Origin: JBBRLG01 sp038231495
GTDB taxonomy: Bacteria > Planctomycetota > Planctomycetia > Gemmatales > Gemmataceae
Reading direction: 5' to 3'
DNA length: 28,476 bases
Assembly: GCA_038231495.1 (NCBI GenBank)
Contig: JBBRLG010000020.1
Span: forward strand, 1 to 28,476
Below, one piece after another: positions 7,345-14,973 of the stretch. Within the stretch, counting starts at the first letter, position 1. Each line of letters opens with the position of its first letter. The translations under genes were made by a program, and so were the position numbers. The notes beneath the pieces were generated by a model, which saw nothing but the letters and a program-made list of their open reading frames with translations, was not told where the DNA came from and searched no databases.

Positions 7345-10308
7345 TCAGCTCAACGTCCGCTGCACCTGCTCGATGCGGTACGCCTCGATCACGTCGTCGA
7401 CCTTGATGTCGTCGTAGCCGTGGACCTTCAGGCCGCACTCGAAGCCCTCGCGCACCTCGCGCACGTCCTCCTTGAACCGCTTCAGCGAGTCCAAACCCGT
7501 CGTGCGGTCCGGCGGCGGGTAGACCACCACGCCGGCCCGGATGACACGCACCTTGGCCGAACGCTCCATCGTCCCCTTCGTCACCACGCAGCCGGCGATC
7601 GTGCCGACGCGGCTGATCCGGAACGACTCGCGCACCAGCGCCCGGCCCAGGTGGATGACGTCCTCGCGCGGCTTGAGCTTGCCTTCCAGCGCGGCGCGGA
7701 TGTCGTTCGTCAGGTTGTAAATGATGTTGTACTGCCGAATCTGGATGCCACGCTCGTCGGCCAGCGTCTCGGCACGGTCGTCGGGCACGACGTTGAAGCC
7801 GACGACGATCGTGTCCTCCGGCGAAGTCAGCGCCAGCTGCACGTCGCTCTCGGTAATGCCACCGATCGCCGCGTGCAGGATGCGGACGCGCACTTCGTCG
7901 TGCTGCAGCTTCTCCAGCTCCTTGCGGATGGCCTCGACCGAGCCGCGCGCCTCGGCCTTGAGGATCACCTTCAACTCGGCGATCTCGACCTCGCCCAGCT
8001 TCTCCAGGCTCATCGGCTCGCGGCGGATCATGGCCGATTCGGACTGTTTCAACTGGCGCTTGTCGGCGATGTCGCGCGCCACCGTCAGATCCTCGACGAC
8101 GAGGAACGGGTCGTCGGCGTTGGGCACGTCGTTCAGGCCGGTGATGCGCACCGGCACCGTCGGCCCGGCCTCTTGAATCGGGCGGCCCAGGTCGTCGTAC
8201 ATGGCGCGGACACGGCCGTAAGTCGCGCCGCACAACACCACGTCGCCGCGCTTCAGCGTGCCGTTCTGCACGAGGATGGTCGCGAAGACGCCCTCGCCCT
8301 CGTTCTTGTGGGCTTCCAGGCAGGTGCCGCTCGCCGGGCGGTTGGGGTTCGCCTTAAGCTCCTTCAACTCCGCCACGAGCGACAGCGTATCGAGCAGTTC
8401 TTCGATGCCCTTGCCGGTCGCGGCGCTAGTTTGGACGAACGGCATTTCGCCGCCCATCGTGTCGGGGATCAGACCCAGGCCGTAGAGCTGCTGCTCCGTT
8501 TTGCGGATGTTGGCGCTGGGCATGTCCACTTTGTTGATGGCGACGACGATCGAGACGCCGGCGGCCTTGGCGTGGGCGATGGCCTCTTCGGTCTGGGGCA
8601 TCACGCCATCGTCGGCGGCGACGACGATGACGGCAATGTCCGTCACGTTGGCCCCGCGGGCGCGCATCATCGTGAACGCCTCGTGGCCGGGCGTGTCGAG
8701 GAACGTGACCGGCCGGCCGCCGTGCTCGACGCGCCAGGCGCGGATCACCTGCGTGATGCCGCCCGCCTCGGTGGCCACGACGTTGCTCTTGCGAATCTTG
8801 TCCAGGAGCGACGTTTTGCCGTGATCGACGTGGCCCATGATGGTCACGACCGGTGCCCGCGGCAGCAGGTTCTCGGGTTCGTCTGGTGCCTTGAAGCCGG
8901 CGAGCAATTGCTCCTCGGCGTCCAGCTGCCGTTTGATCTCCAACTCGACGCCGTGTTCCAGGGCGATGGTCTCGGCCATGTCCGCTTCGAGCATCGAGTT
9001 GATGTTAATGTTCTGCGCGGCACCGGCACCCATGAGCTTGAAGAGCAACTCGCCGGCGCGCATGCCGATGGCCTCGGACAGCGAGCGGACGGTGATCGGC
9101 AGCGAAATCGGCACCTTCCCCTTGCGCGGCTTGGGACCGGCCTTTTCGCGCTTCTTGTGGACGTATTTGCGGTGGCGCGGCCCCTCGTCGTCGAGGAGGG
9201 CGGCAATGCTCTTGCCCTTGGGGTCGGGCGCTTCGCCGGACTGCTTGCGCTTGGCCTGGCGCTCGTTGCGGAGCTTGTGGCGCTCGTCGCGACCGGGCAG
9301 CGCGCCGGGGCGTTTGACGCCGCCTTTCGCCTTGCCGGCCTCGTCCTCCTCGCCCACGTCGTCCGCCGGAACGGGGACGTTGGGGAGTTTGCCGACGGGC
9401 TGCTTGTTCATCTCCTTGGTGATCTGCTCGATCGTGATCGGCCCGTCCTTGGCGGTCAATTCCTTGGGAATTTCGCCGATCTTGCGCGGGCCGGACGGCG
9501 GCGGGGGCGGCTGTTTGGCCTCGGTCGGCCGAATTTTCATTTGCGGCGGCGGGGCCACGCGGATCGACTGGTGCGGCTTGGCCGGGATGCGGTCGCGGCT
9601 GCGGCGCGGCTCCATGCCGGGGCGCGGCGCGGTGTCGAGGTTCCGCATCGAACCGAGATTGCGGCCCGGTGCAGACCCGGACGCGGCGGGGCGCGAGGCG
9701 TCCGGCGTGGTCGGTTGGTCGTCCTGCTTGGCGGCCGCGGGCTGTTCGGGCACGCGCGGCGCGGCGGGCGGTTCTGCCGTCCGGGCGGGCGGCGCGTGTT
9801 CGGCCGGGCGCGGCGTCTCGGTCTTCCGCGCCGCGGGGGTTTCGTGGATGCGGGGCGCGGGCGGTTGTTCCGCGGGGCGCGACGGGGCTACGGGTGTCTT
9901 GGCGGCGGGAGGGGTGAGGGTTGCGGGTGCCACGGTCTTGCTGGGTTTCTCCGGGGAAGGGGGGACAACGGTCGGGGGAGTCGGCGCGGGGGCGGGCTGT
10001 TCCGTCGCGGCAGCCGCCTCCGGTTCGCGTGCAATACGCGGGGTTGTCGGCGCGGGACGCTTGTCCAGGTTCCGAATCTTGGCGGGCGGTGCGTGCAACG
10101 GGGGCGGCGCGACGGCGGTCGCCACCGGCGCGGACTGGCCCTTGCGCACCATTAGCTCAACCATGTCGCGCTGCTCGGGGTCGAGGGTGCTGAGTTGGTT
10201 TTTTACGTCAAGCCCTGCCTGGCGGCAGACGTTGAGCAAGTCTTTGCTCTCCATGTCCAGCTCACGCGCCAGTGCGAAAATGCGTACTTTCTCTCTTTGC
10301 AAGCGCAA
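7345..10308 (-). CDS. infB: Translation initiation factor IF-2
   Basis: IF-2 is the GTPase that brings initiator tRNA to the 30S subunit and promotes subunit joining. The 987-residue product has the IF2_N motif at the very start (VRIFALARELDMESKDLLNV), a long Pro/Ala-rich disordered linker (about residues 60-330), a second IF2_N-like region (SLPITVRSLSEAIGMRAGEL), the G domain with G1 GHVDHGKT (492-499), DTPGHEAF and NKVD, and C-terminal domains II-IV. It is slightly longer than the E. coli protein because of the linker. The frame opens with TTG at 10308. A second TTG at 10302 is better spaced from GGGAG and may be the true start. It lies between nusA and rbfA. A very long antisense open frame over it is a GC artefact. 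Confidence 0.96.
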   Translation of the reverse strand: MRLQREKVRIFALARELDMESKDLLNVCRQAGLDVKNQLSTLDPEQRDMVELMVRKGQSAPVATAVAPPPLHAPPAKIRNLDKRPAPTTPRIAREPEAAAATEQPAPAPTPPTVVPPSPEKPSKTVAPATLTPPAAKTPVAPSRPAEQPPAPRIHETPAARKTETPRPAEHAPPARTAEPPAAPRVPEQPAAAKQDDQPTTPDASRPAASGSAPGRNLGSMRNLDTAPRPGMEPRRSRDRIPAKPHQSIRVAPPPQMKIRPTEAKQPPPPPSGPRKIGEIPKELTAKDGPITIEQITKEMNKQPVGKLPNVPVPADDVGEEDEAGKAKGGVKRPGALPGRDERHKLRNERQAKRKQSGEAPDPKGKSIAALLDDEGPRHRKYVHKKREKAGPKPRKGKVPISLPITVRSLSEAIGMRAGELLFKLMGAGAAQNININSMLEADMAETIALEHGVELEIKRQLDAEEQLLAGFKAPDEPENLLPRAPVVTIMGHVDHGKTSLLDKIRKSNVVATEAGGITQVIRAWRVEHGGRPVTFLDTPGHEAFTMMRARGANVTDIAVIVVAADDGVMPQTEEAIAHAKAAGVSIVVAINKVDMPSANIRKTEQQLYGLGLIPDTMGGEMPFVQTSAATGKGIEELLDTLSLVAELKELKANPNRPASGTCLEAHKNEGEGVFATILVQNGTLKRGDVVLCGATYGRVRAMYDDLGRPIQEAGPTVPVRITGLNDVPNADDPFLVVEDLTVARDIADKRQLKQSESAMIRREPMSLEKLGEVEIAELKVILKAEARGSVEAIRKELEKLQHDEVRVRILHAAIGGITESDVQLALTSPEDTIVVGFNVVPDDRAETLADERGIQIRQYNIIYNLTNDIRAALEGKLKPREDVIHLGRALVRESFRISRVGTIAGCVVTKGTMERSAKVRVIRAGVVVYPPPDRTTGLDSLKRFKEDVREVREGFECGLKVHGYDDIKVDDVIEAYRIEQVQRTLS

Positions 10309-10433
10309 CTCCCTGTACGGACTCGTTTAGCAGATCGTCAAACGGGAAAGCCGTTACGACCCTCCGCTTCATTTTAACCGATTCCTTCGGAGGGGGAAAG
10401 CGAATCCTGCCGCTGCGACGAATTATCCCCAAT

Positions 10434-10500
10434 TGGCGAGCCGGGAGCGTAAGAGGCTATCTCCGGACTCACTCCGGTCGCTTACGCTCCCGGCTCGCCA
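10434..10500. repeat. Dispersed-type palindrome overlapping the nusA 3' end
   Basis: A perfect 20-bp inverted repeat: TGGCGAGCCGGGAGCGTAAG at 10434-10453 and its complement at 10481-10500. The 27-base interior contains a smaller palindrome (CCGGA...TCCGG). The right arm covers the nusA stop codon (10482-10484) and its last five sense codons. It is a different family from the GCCGCTTGCGGC elements. There is no T run, so it would act as a 3' stem-loop rather than a classical terminator. Confidence 0.75.
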
Positions 10501-11963
10501 GTTTCGCTGTCGGACGGCGCTTCCGGTTCCGTCGCGTTGTCGGGCTGCGGCGCTTCTATCTCGCCTTCCGCCGCCGATTCGGCAGGAACCTCTTCCGTGG
10601 CAACGGCCTCCTCGGTGTCGGTGGGCATTTCCGCTGCCGCGGACGACTCGGCGGGCGCTTCTTCTTCCACTGGGGCGAACAGCCGCTCGAAGTTTTGCTT
10701 GGCCTCCGACACCGGCCCCGTGGTGGTGGAGGCGTCGCCGCCCAGCAGCTTGACCGCCTTGCTCGTGGCGCTCGACGCCGACGAACCGCTCGACTTGGCG
10801 ACCTTTGGCTCGGCCTCGACGTGCTCGGCCGCTTCCTCCGCGAAGTCGATCATCTCGGCCGCCTGCTCCTCCGTCACGCCCGCCAACTCGGCCAGGTCGG
10901 CCGGTTCCAGGAAAGTCAGGTCGTCGTACGACAAGAAGCCTTCTTCAATAAACGCCTCGACCAGCTCCTCGCTGACGTTGGGCAGTTCGGCAAACCAGTT
11001 GACGGCCCGCTCGATGCCCTCATTCAGCTCGTCGTGGGTCATGATCTCGATGTCCCAGCCGACGAGCTTGGATGCCAACCGGACGTTCTGCCCGCGCCGC
11101 CCGATGGCCAGCGACAGCTGATCTTCCTTGACGAGTACGATGGCCCGGCCCAACCGCGGGTAGAGGAACACTTCTTCGATGGACGCCGGCTGCAAGGCGT
11201 TGGGGATCAGCACCTGGAGCGAATCGTTCCAGCGGACGATGTCGATGCGTTCGCCGCCGAGTTCATCGACGATGTTCTTGATCCGGCTGCCGCGGACGCC
11301 GACGCAGGCCCCGACGCAATCGACCTTCATGTCGATGCTGGAGACGGCCACCTTGGTGCGGTAGCCGGCCTCGCGGGCGACGGCCTTCATCTCAATCGTA
11401 CGCTCTTGAATCTCCGGGATTTCATTCTCGAACAGCCGCCGGACGAAATCGGGGTGGACGCGCGACAGGATGATGCGAACGCGGTGGCCCTGCTTCTTGA
11501 CTTCGAGGATGACGGCCTTGACGCGCTCGTTGACGTGGTGCGTTTCGCCGGGAATTTGTTCGCCGCGCGGCAACAGGGCTTCGGTCTTCCCGACGTTGAC
11601 CGTGGCCGCCCCGCCGTCGAATCGCTGGACGGTGCCGGTGGTGAGGTCGCCCTTCATCGCCTGGTATTCGTTGAAGACGGAGTTGCTCTCTTCTTCGCGG
11701 AAGTTCTGGATAATCATCTGCTTGGCGGACTGGGCGGCGATGCGGCCGAGTTCTTCCACCGCCAACGTCCGTTCGCCCTTTTGCGCGACGATGTTGCCGG
11801 ACTGGCGGTCGATGTTGACTGCGACGATGTCGTCGTCGTCTTCGTAGCATTTGTGGATCGCCAGGCGGACGGCCTTTTCGATGCTGGCGAAAATCACTTC
11901 TTTAGGGATGTTCTTTTCGCGATGCACGAAGTCCACCGCCCGGATCAACTCAGCGCCGTTCAT
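10482..11963 (-). CDS. nusA: Transcription termination/antitermination protein NusA
   Basis: NusA binds RNA polymerase and nascent RNA to control pausing, termination and antitermination. The 493-residue product shows the N-terminal RNAP-binding domain, the S1 domain (about 135-200), the KH region (CVGACVGVRGSRIKNIVDEL; AIGRRGQNVRLASKLVGWDI) and a helix-hairpin-helix segment (LTFLEPADLAELAGVTEEQA). An acidic, Ala/Glu-rich tail of about 110 residues ends in GETGEPGA. The ATG at 11963 is preferred, with AGGA about nine bases upstream. A GTG two codons earlier (11969) is also possible. It heads the nusA-infB-rbfA run. rimP, normally before nusA, and ylxR, often after it, are absent. The last five sense codons and the stop lie inside a 20-bp palindrome arm. 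Confidence 0.96.
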   Translation of the reverse strand: MNGAELIRAVDFVHREKNIPKEVIFASIEKAVRLAIHKCYEDDDDIVAVNIDRQSGNIVAQKGERTLAVEELGRIAAQSAKQMIIQNFREEESNSVFNEYQAMKGDLTTGTVQRFDGGAATVNVGKTEALLPRGEQIPGETHHVNERVKAVILEVKKQGHRVRIILSRVHPDFVRRLFENEIPEIQERTIEMKAVAREAGYRTKVAVSSIDMKVDCVGACVGVRGSRIKNIVDELGGERIDIVRWNDSLQVLIPNALQPASIEEVFLYPRLGRAIVLVKEDQLSLAIGRRGQNVRLASKLVGWDIEIMTHDELNEGIERAVNWFAELPNVSEELVEAFIEEGFLSYDDLTFLEPADLAELAGVTEEQAAEMIDFAEEAAEHVEAEPKVAKSSGSSASSATSKAVKLLGGDASTTTGPVSEAKQNFERLFAPVEEEAPAESSAAAEMPTDTEEAVATEEVPAESAAEGEIEAPQPDNATEPEAPSDSETGEPGA

Positions 11964-12054
11964 TGCCACTCGTCCTCAAACACAGGTGCAAGAATGCTTT
12001 CTGGCTCGCTGGGAATCCTCGCCAAATCCGCGCGTGCGCTCCATCCGCACAAAC

Positions 12055-12078
12055 AAAAAAAGTGGGACGTGTCCCACT
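12055..12078 (-). terminator. Rho-independent terminator after the ABC ATPase gene
   Basis: On the minus strand a hairpin (AGTGGGA / TCCCACT, loop CACG) at 12061-12078 is followed by a run of T residues (12055-12061). It lies about 50 bases past the stop of the ABC ATPase and upstream of nusA, separating the two transcription units. Confidence 0.8.
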
Positions 12079-12126
12079 TGCGATGTCTCCGCGGGAACCA
12101 GCCCGGCGGCACACCCACCTTTTATA

Positions 12127-13254
12127 CTATCCGTCCGGCCGCCCGTGGGATAGGGCGCGACCGCTTTCTTGGTCGAATAAATGAGCGCGGGTTACGGTAA
12201 AGGCCGTCGTGACGGTGGCGTTTTCGACCGGCGCCAGAGACTTTTCTACCGGCAGCGACACCGTCCAGTCGCCGTGCCCGAGCGTCAAAAGGCGGTTCGG
12301 CCCCAGCGTCTCGGCCAGGCACACGTCCATACCTAGGGTGGCGTCGGTGTCGCCGTTTCGAGCCAGCCGCACGTGTTCGGGCCGGACGCCGAGCGTGACC
12401 CGCCGGCCGGCGAACGGCCGCCACTCCGCTTGACGGCCACTACCCAGGTGGAACACGTCCGCCTTGTTTTCCAGTCGTAACCGATCGTTTTCCCAAATCA
12501 AAAGGCCGTCGAGCAGGTTCATGGCGGGCCAGCCGAGGAAGCCCGCGACGAAGCGGTTGGCGGGGCGTTCGTAAAGAACGTCGGGCCGGTCGGCCTGCTG
12601 GAGCCGGCCGCGGTCGAGGACGGCAACGCGGTCGCCGAGGGTGAGGGCTTCTTCTTGATCGTGGGTCACATAAAACATTGTCGCCGGAAGTCGCTTATGG
12701 AGCAAGTGCAACTCGCGGCGCATTTCGAGGCGGAGCCGGGAATCGAGGTTGCTGAGCGGCTCGTCGAGCAAAAAAACCGCCGGTTGCCGGACGACGGCCC
12801 GACCGAGGGCGACGCGCTGTTGCTGGCCGCCGGACAGTTCCGCCGGCCGGCGGTCGAGCAGTTCCGTCAGACCAAGGCTGTTGGCGGCGTTGGCGACGCG
12901 GGCGTCGCGGTCGATGTCTTTGCGGAACCAGTTAAAGGGCCGGCGGGCGTCGAGACCGAAGGCAAGGTTTGAGCGGACGTTCAGGTGCGGATAGAGGGTG
13001 GGCCGCTGAAAGACCATGGCCACGTCGCGCCGGTGAGGAGGGACGCGCGTGACGTCCTGGCCGCCGATGTGGACGCGGCCGGTGGTGGGCGTTTCGAGGC
13101 CGGCGATGACGCGGAGGAGGGTGGTTTTGCCGCAACCGGAGGGGCCGACCAGGACGAGCAGTTCGCCGGCGGCGGCGGCGAGGGTGATGGGGTGCAGGGC
13201 GTGAACGCCGTTGGGGTACTGCTTGGCGATTTGGTCGAGGGAGACTTGGGCCAT
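12127..13254 (-). CDS. MalK/UgpC-type ABC transporter ATP-binding protein (orphan)
   Basis: A 375-residue ATPase of the carbohydrate-uptake (CUT1) ABC class, which powers sugar or glycerol-phosphate import at the inner membrane. Visible motifs are Walker A GPSGCGKT (37-44), the Q-loop region MVFQRPTLYPHLNV, signature LSGGQQQRVALGRA, Walker B VFLLDEPLSNLD and the switch histidine YVTHDQEEA. They are followed by a C-terminal TOBE/regulatory region (TLGVRPEHVRLARNG). No permease or binding-protein gene is adjacent, so it may serve several importers, like MsmX-type shared ATPases (inference). ATG 13254 (MAQVSLDQ) is chosen. The frame continues upstream to a TTG inside a REP-like repeat, which is unlikely to be coding. 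A terminator follows at 12055. Confidence 0.9.
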   Translation of the reverse strand: MAQVSLDQIAKQYPNGVHALHPITLAAAAGELLVLVGPSGCGKTTLLRVIAGLETPTTGRVHIGGQDVTRVPPHRRDVAMVFQRPTLYPHLNVRSNLAFGLDARRPFNWFRKDIDRDARVANAANSLGLTELLDRRPAELSGGQQQRVALGRAVVRQPAVFLLDEPLSNLDSRLRLEMRRELHLLHKRLPATMFYVTHDQEEALTLGDRVAVLDRGRLQQADRPDVLYERPANRFVAGFLGWPAMNLLDGLLIWENDRLRLENKADVFHLGSGRQAEWRPFAGRRVTLGVRPEHVRLARNGDTDATLGMDVCLAETLGPNRLLTLGHGDWTVSLPVEKSLAPVENATVTTAFTVTRAHLFDQESGRALSHGRPDG

Positions 13255-13266
13255 GGGGTGGCTCTT

Positions 13267-13326
13267 GCAAAGCCGCAAGCGGCAAATCAGTATTGCCGCT
13301 TGCGGCGTTGCAAAGCCGCAAGCGGC
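13267..13326. repeat. REP-like cluster, copy 3 (three half-sites, upstream of the RAYT-like gene)
   Basis: Three half-sites of the ATTGCCGCTTGCGGCTTTGC family: reverse at 13267-13285, forward at 13293-13311 (one variant base) and reverse at 13310-13326. They can pair in two alternative hairpins. The cluster lies between the divergent starts of the ABC ATPase (13254) and the transposase (13376), so it could also affect their promoters. Confidence 0.85.
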
Positions 13327-13375
13327 CAGAAACTTCTTGCTCTACCTTCTCAGAAGGTTATTCTATCGTTTGCTA

Positions 13376-14053
13376 ATGGATCAGAACCGGAGGAACTCCC
13401 TCATACCTCAACCCCTTGTCATCGGGCACCATCTCGTTTGGACTGCTTACGGCTACTGGCTACCCAACGACCCGCGCGGCAGCGGCTCGACGGCGATTCA
13501 TGCCCCAGCCCTTGCCCCGTTGGGCGAAATCCATTACGGTCGTAAACCCGTCCAACCGCCCGGCTGCGCGATCAAGGAATTCTACCAGGAAGCCCGAACG
13601 GTTCTCAAATACGCCTTGCTCTCGTTCGACGCCGCCGCGCGGGACCAAATTGGCGTGGCCTTTGGTCGCGTGGTTGAAGAGCAGCGCTACACCTGTTGGG
13701 CCTGCGCCGTGATGCCGGACCACATTCACCTCTTAATTCGCAAACACCGGGACACGGCAGAGGAAATGGTAGAGTGGTTCAAGACGGCCAGCCGGCAGCA
13801 TTTGTATGTGACGGGCCACCGAGATTCCGATCACCCGACGTGGTGCGGCGGTTATAACTGGCATTTCCATGTCGATCATCCCGACGAAGCGCGCCGGACC
13901 ATCGGCTACATCGAGCGGAACCCGTTGCCGTTGCGACTGCCGCAGCAACATTGGCCTTTTGTGAAAACCTATGACGGTTGGCCGTTGCATCCGGGCCATA
14001 GCCCCAATTCTCCTTATGCCAGGCGGCTCAGGGAGTTGGGGAGGTATCCGTAG
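13376..14053 (+). CDS. REP-associated tyrosine transposase-like protein (Y1/HUH family)
   Basis: A 225-residue single-domain Y1_Tnp (IS200-like) protein. It contains the HUH metal site in CAVMPDHIHLLI (H116, H118) and the helix IGYIERNPLPL near residue 176 that ends RAYT-type proteins. Candidate nucleophiles are Y160 (WCGGYNW) and Y178; which is used cannot be decided by eye. An N-terminal LVWTAYGYWLPNDPRGSGS block and a C-terminal WPFVKTYDGWPLHPGHSPNS block suggest a planctomycete-typical subgroup. RAYTs cut and join single-stranded REP DNA. The ATG at 13376 is chosen because the upstream open frame runs through the REP repeats. Frame, motifs and length look intact, so it may be active. Confidence 0.85.
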   Translation: MDQNRRNSLIPQPLVIGHHLVWTAYGYWLPNDPRGSGSTAIHAPALAPLGEIHYGRKPVQPPGCAIKEFYQEARTVLKYALLSFDAAARDQIGVAFGRVVEEQRYTCWACAVMPDHIHLLIRKHRDTAEEMVEWFKTASRQHLYVTGHRDSDHPTWCGGYNWHFHVDHPDEARRTIGYIERNPLPLRLPQQHWPFVKTYDGWPLHPGHSPNSPYARRLRELGRYP

Positions 14054-14056
14054 AGG

Positions 14057-14141
14057 ATTGCCGCTTGCGGCTTTGCACAGCCGCAAGCGGCCAAATGCAA
14101 AGCCGCAAGCGGCAATCCCGGTTTGCCGCTTGCGGCTTTGC
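14057..14141. repeat. REP-like cluster, copy 4 (four half-sites, downstream of the RAYT-like gene)
   Basis: Half-sites lie at 14057-14076 (forward, ATTGCCGCTTGCGGCTTTGC), 14079-14092 (reverse, short), 14097-14116 (reverse, exact complement of the first) and 14123-14141 (forward). The cluster fills the gap between the converging stop codons at 14053 and 14146 and starts four bases after the transposase stop. It is the densest copy in the window. Confidence 0.88.
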
Positions 14142-14145
14142 CTCT

Positions 14146-14841
14146 TCACCTCACCCGCCCCATCACCCGCCCCAGTTCCTCCCTGACCTTCCCCTCCAAC
14201 TCCCCGCCGCGCAGTGCCCGCGCCGCCCACTCGTTCCACACGGCCGGTTTGTCCTGCCCCGCCGCGCGCAGCGCCGGCATATCCTCCGCCGCCAGCACGC
14301 CAGCCGGCACGTCAAACACCGTCACCACCGGCCCTGAAAAACACGCCTTCTCCCCCGCCCGCAGCAGCACGAACTTCTCCTCGCCCGCCGCCACGACCTG
14401 CACCAAGCGCGTGTCCTTGCCGCCCTCCACCTCCACGAGCTTCCCGGCGATACCGGTGCGCAAAAAATGTTCGAGTCGTTCGCCCGTCAGCCGTTTTAGC
14501 ACCCGGTTGCCGTCCAGAGCCGCGCGCAAACGGTGACAGTATTTACAATCGTCGCGTTCAAGGTGATAACCGACCTCTTCTTGCCGCGTCCGCCCGTGTC
14601 CGAACAGTTCGGCCAAGGTCGGGTGCCATGCACTTATCTCTACTGCGGCCGTGGTCCGCTGGCAGTACGGACACGTCTGCTTGTGCGTCTCTTCGGTCGA
14701 CGTCCAGTTCTCGCGCAGGACGGCGACCCGCAGGCGCGGCACCGGCGGACAGGTTGAGGTCGGTAGCGTGGTTCCTTCGACGCGATCGGGGTCGTCGCTG
14801 GTCACGGTGAGCAACCACGTCGCCAACTTCTGCTCGTCCAT
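14146..14841 (-). CDS. Hypothetical protein with two CXXC motifs
   Basis: A 231-residue protein of unrecognised family. The N-terminal half carries CPYC (C57, C60) and, about 40 residues on, CKYC (C99, C102) preceded by EEVGYHLERDD. This is consistent with a four-cysteine zinc or iron site, with a conserved-looking WHPTLAELFGHGR between. The C-terminal half is a mixed region (LVEVEGGKDTRLVQVVAAGEE; FVLLRAGEKACFSGP) that could form a small beta barrel, followed by an Arg/Glu-rich helix ending in VMGRVR. There is no signal peptide. ATG 14841 (MDEQKLATWLL) has GGAG eight bases upstream; the longer frame to 15069 has no such support. It diverges from the gene at 14974 across a 132-base region, so shared regulation is possible. 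Function unknown. Confidence 0.65.
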   Translation of the reverse strand: MDEQKLATWLLTVTSDDPDRVEGTTLPTSTCPPVPRLRVAVLRENWTSTEETHKQTCPYCQRTTAAVEISAWHPTLAELFGHGRTRQEEVGYHLERDDCKYCHRLRAALDGNRVLKRLTGERLEHFLRTGIAGKLVEVEGGKDTRLVQVVAAGEEKFVLLRAGEKACFSGPVVTVFDVPAGVLAAEDMPALRAAGQDKPAVWNEWAARALRGGELEGKVREELGRVMGRVR

Positions 14842-14973
14842 TTGCGGAACTCCGAACGGCACAGGCGTAACCTTCCCCGGAGTTAGGATACGCCGGTCAG
14901 GTCGAATTATTCCATTTCCGTAAGCTGCCTGCAACCGCCGCCCCTCTGCCGAAACCAAGGAAGGACGTTTCCG

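Larger units (their letters stand above)
13267..14141 (+). mobile_element. REP/RAYT unit (transposase-like gene bracketed by palindromic half-sites)
   Basis: The unit consists of the Y1-transposase-like gene (13376-14053) with three half-sites upstream (13267-13326) and four downstream (14057-14141). This matches the described organisation of REPtrons: a REP-associated tyrosine transposase (RAYT) flanked by the REP sequences it recognises. The same half-site recurs as isolated palindromes at 5980, 7307 and 16223. The outer borders are the repeat edges; no target-site duplication can be defined by eye. Confidence 0.7.

Noticed and set aside
6871..10155. Plus-strand open frame of 1094 codons antisense to infB and rbfA
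   Set aside because: Its protein is low-complexity, rich in R, V, H, D and L, with no motif. The opposite strand encodes clear IF-2 and RbfA. Long antisense frames are expected in GC-rich genes.
8837..10330. Plus-strand open frame of 497 codons over the infB N-terminal half
   Set aside because: It is a shadow of the Pro/Ala-rich IF-2 linker; the product is Ser/Gly/Arg-rich without domain signs.
13211..13375. N-terminal extension of the transposase frame
   Set aside because: The added residues are encoded by the REP-like half-sites and read as non-protein-like; the ATG at 13376 fits family length.
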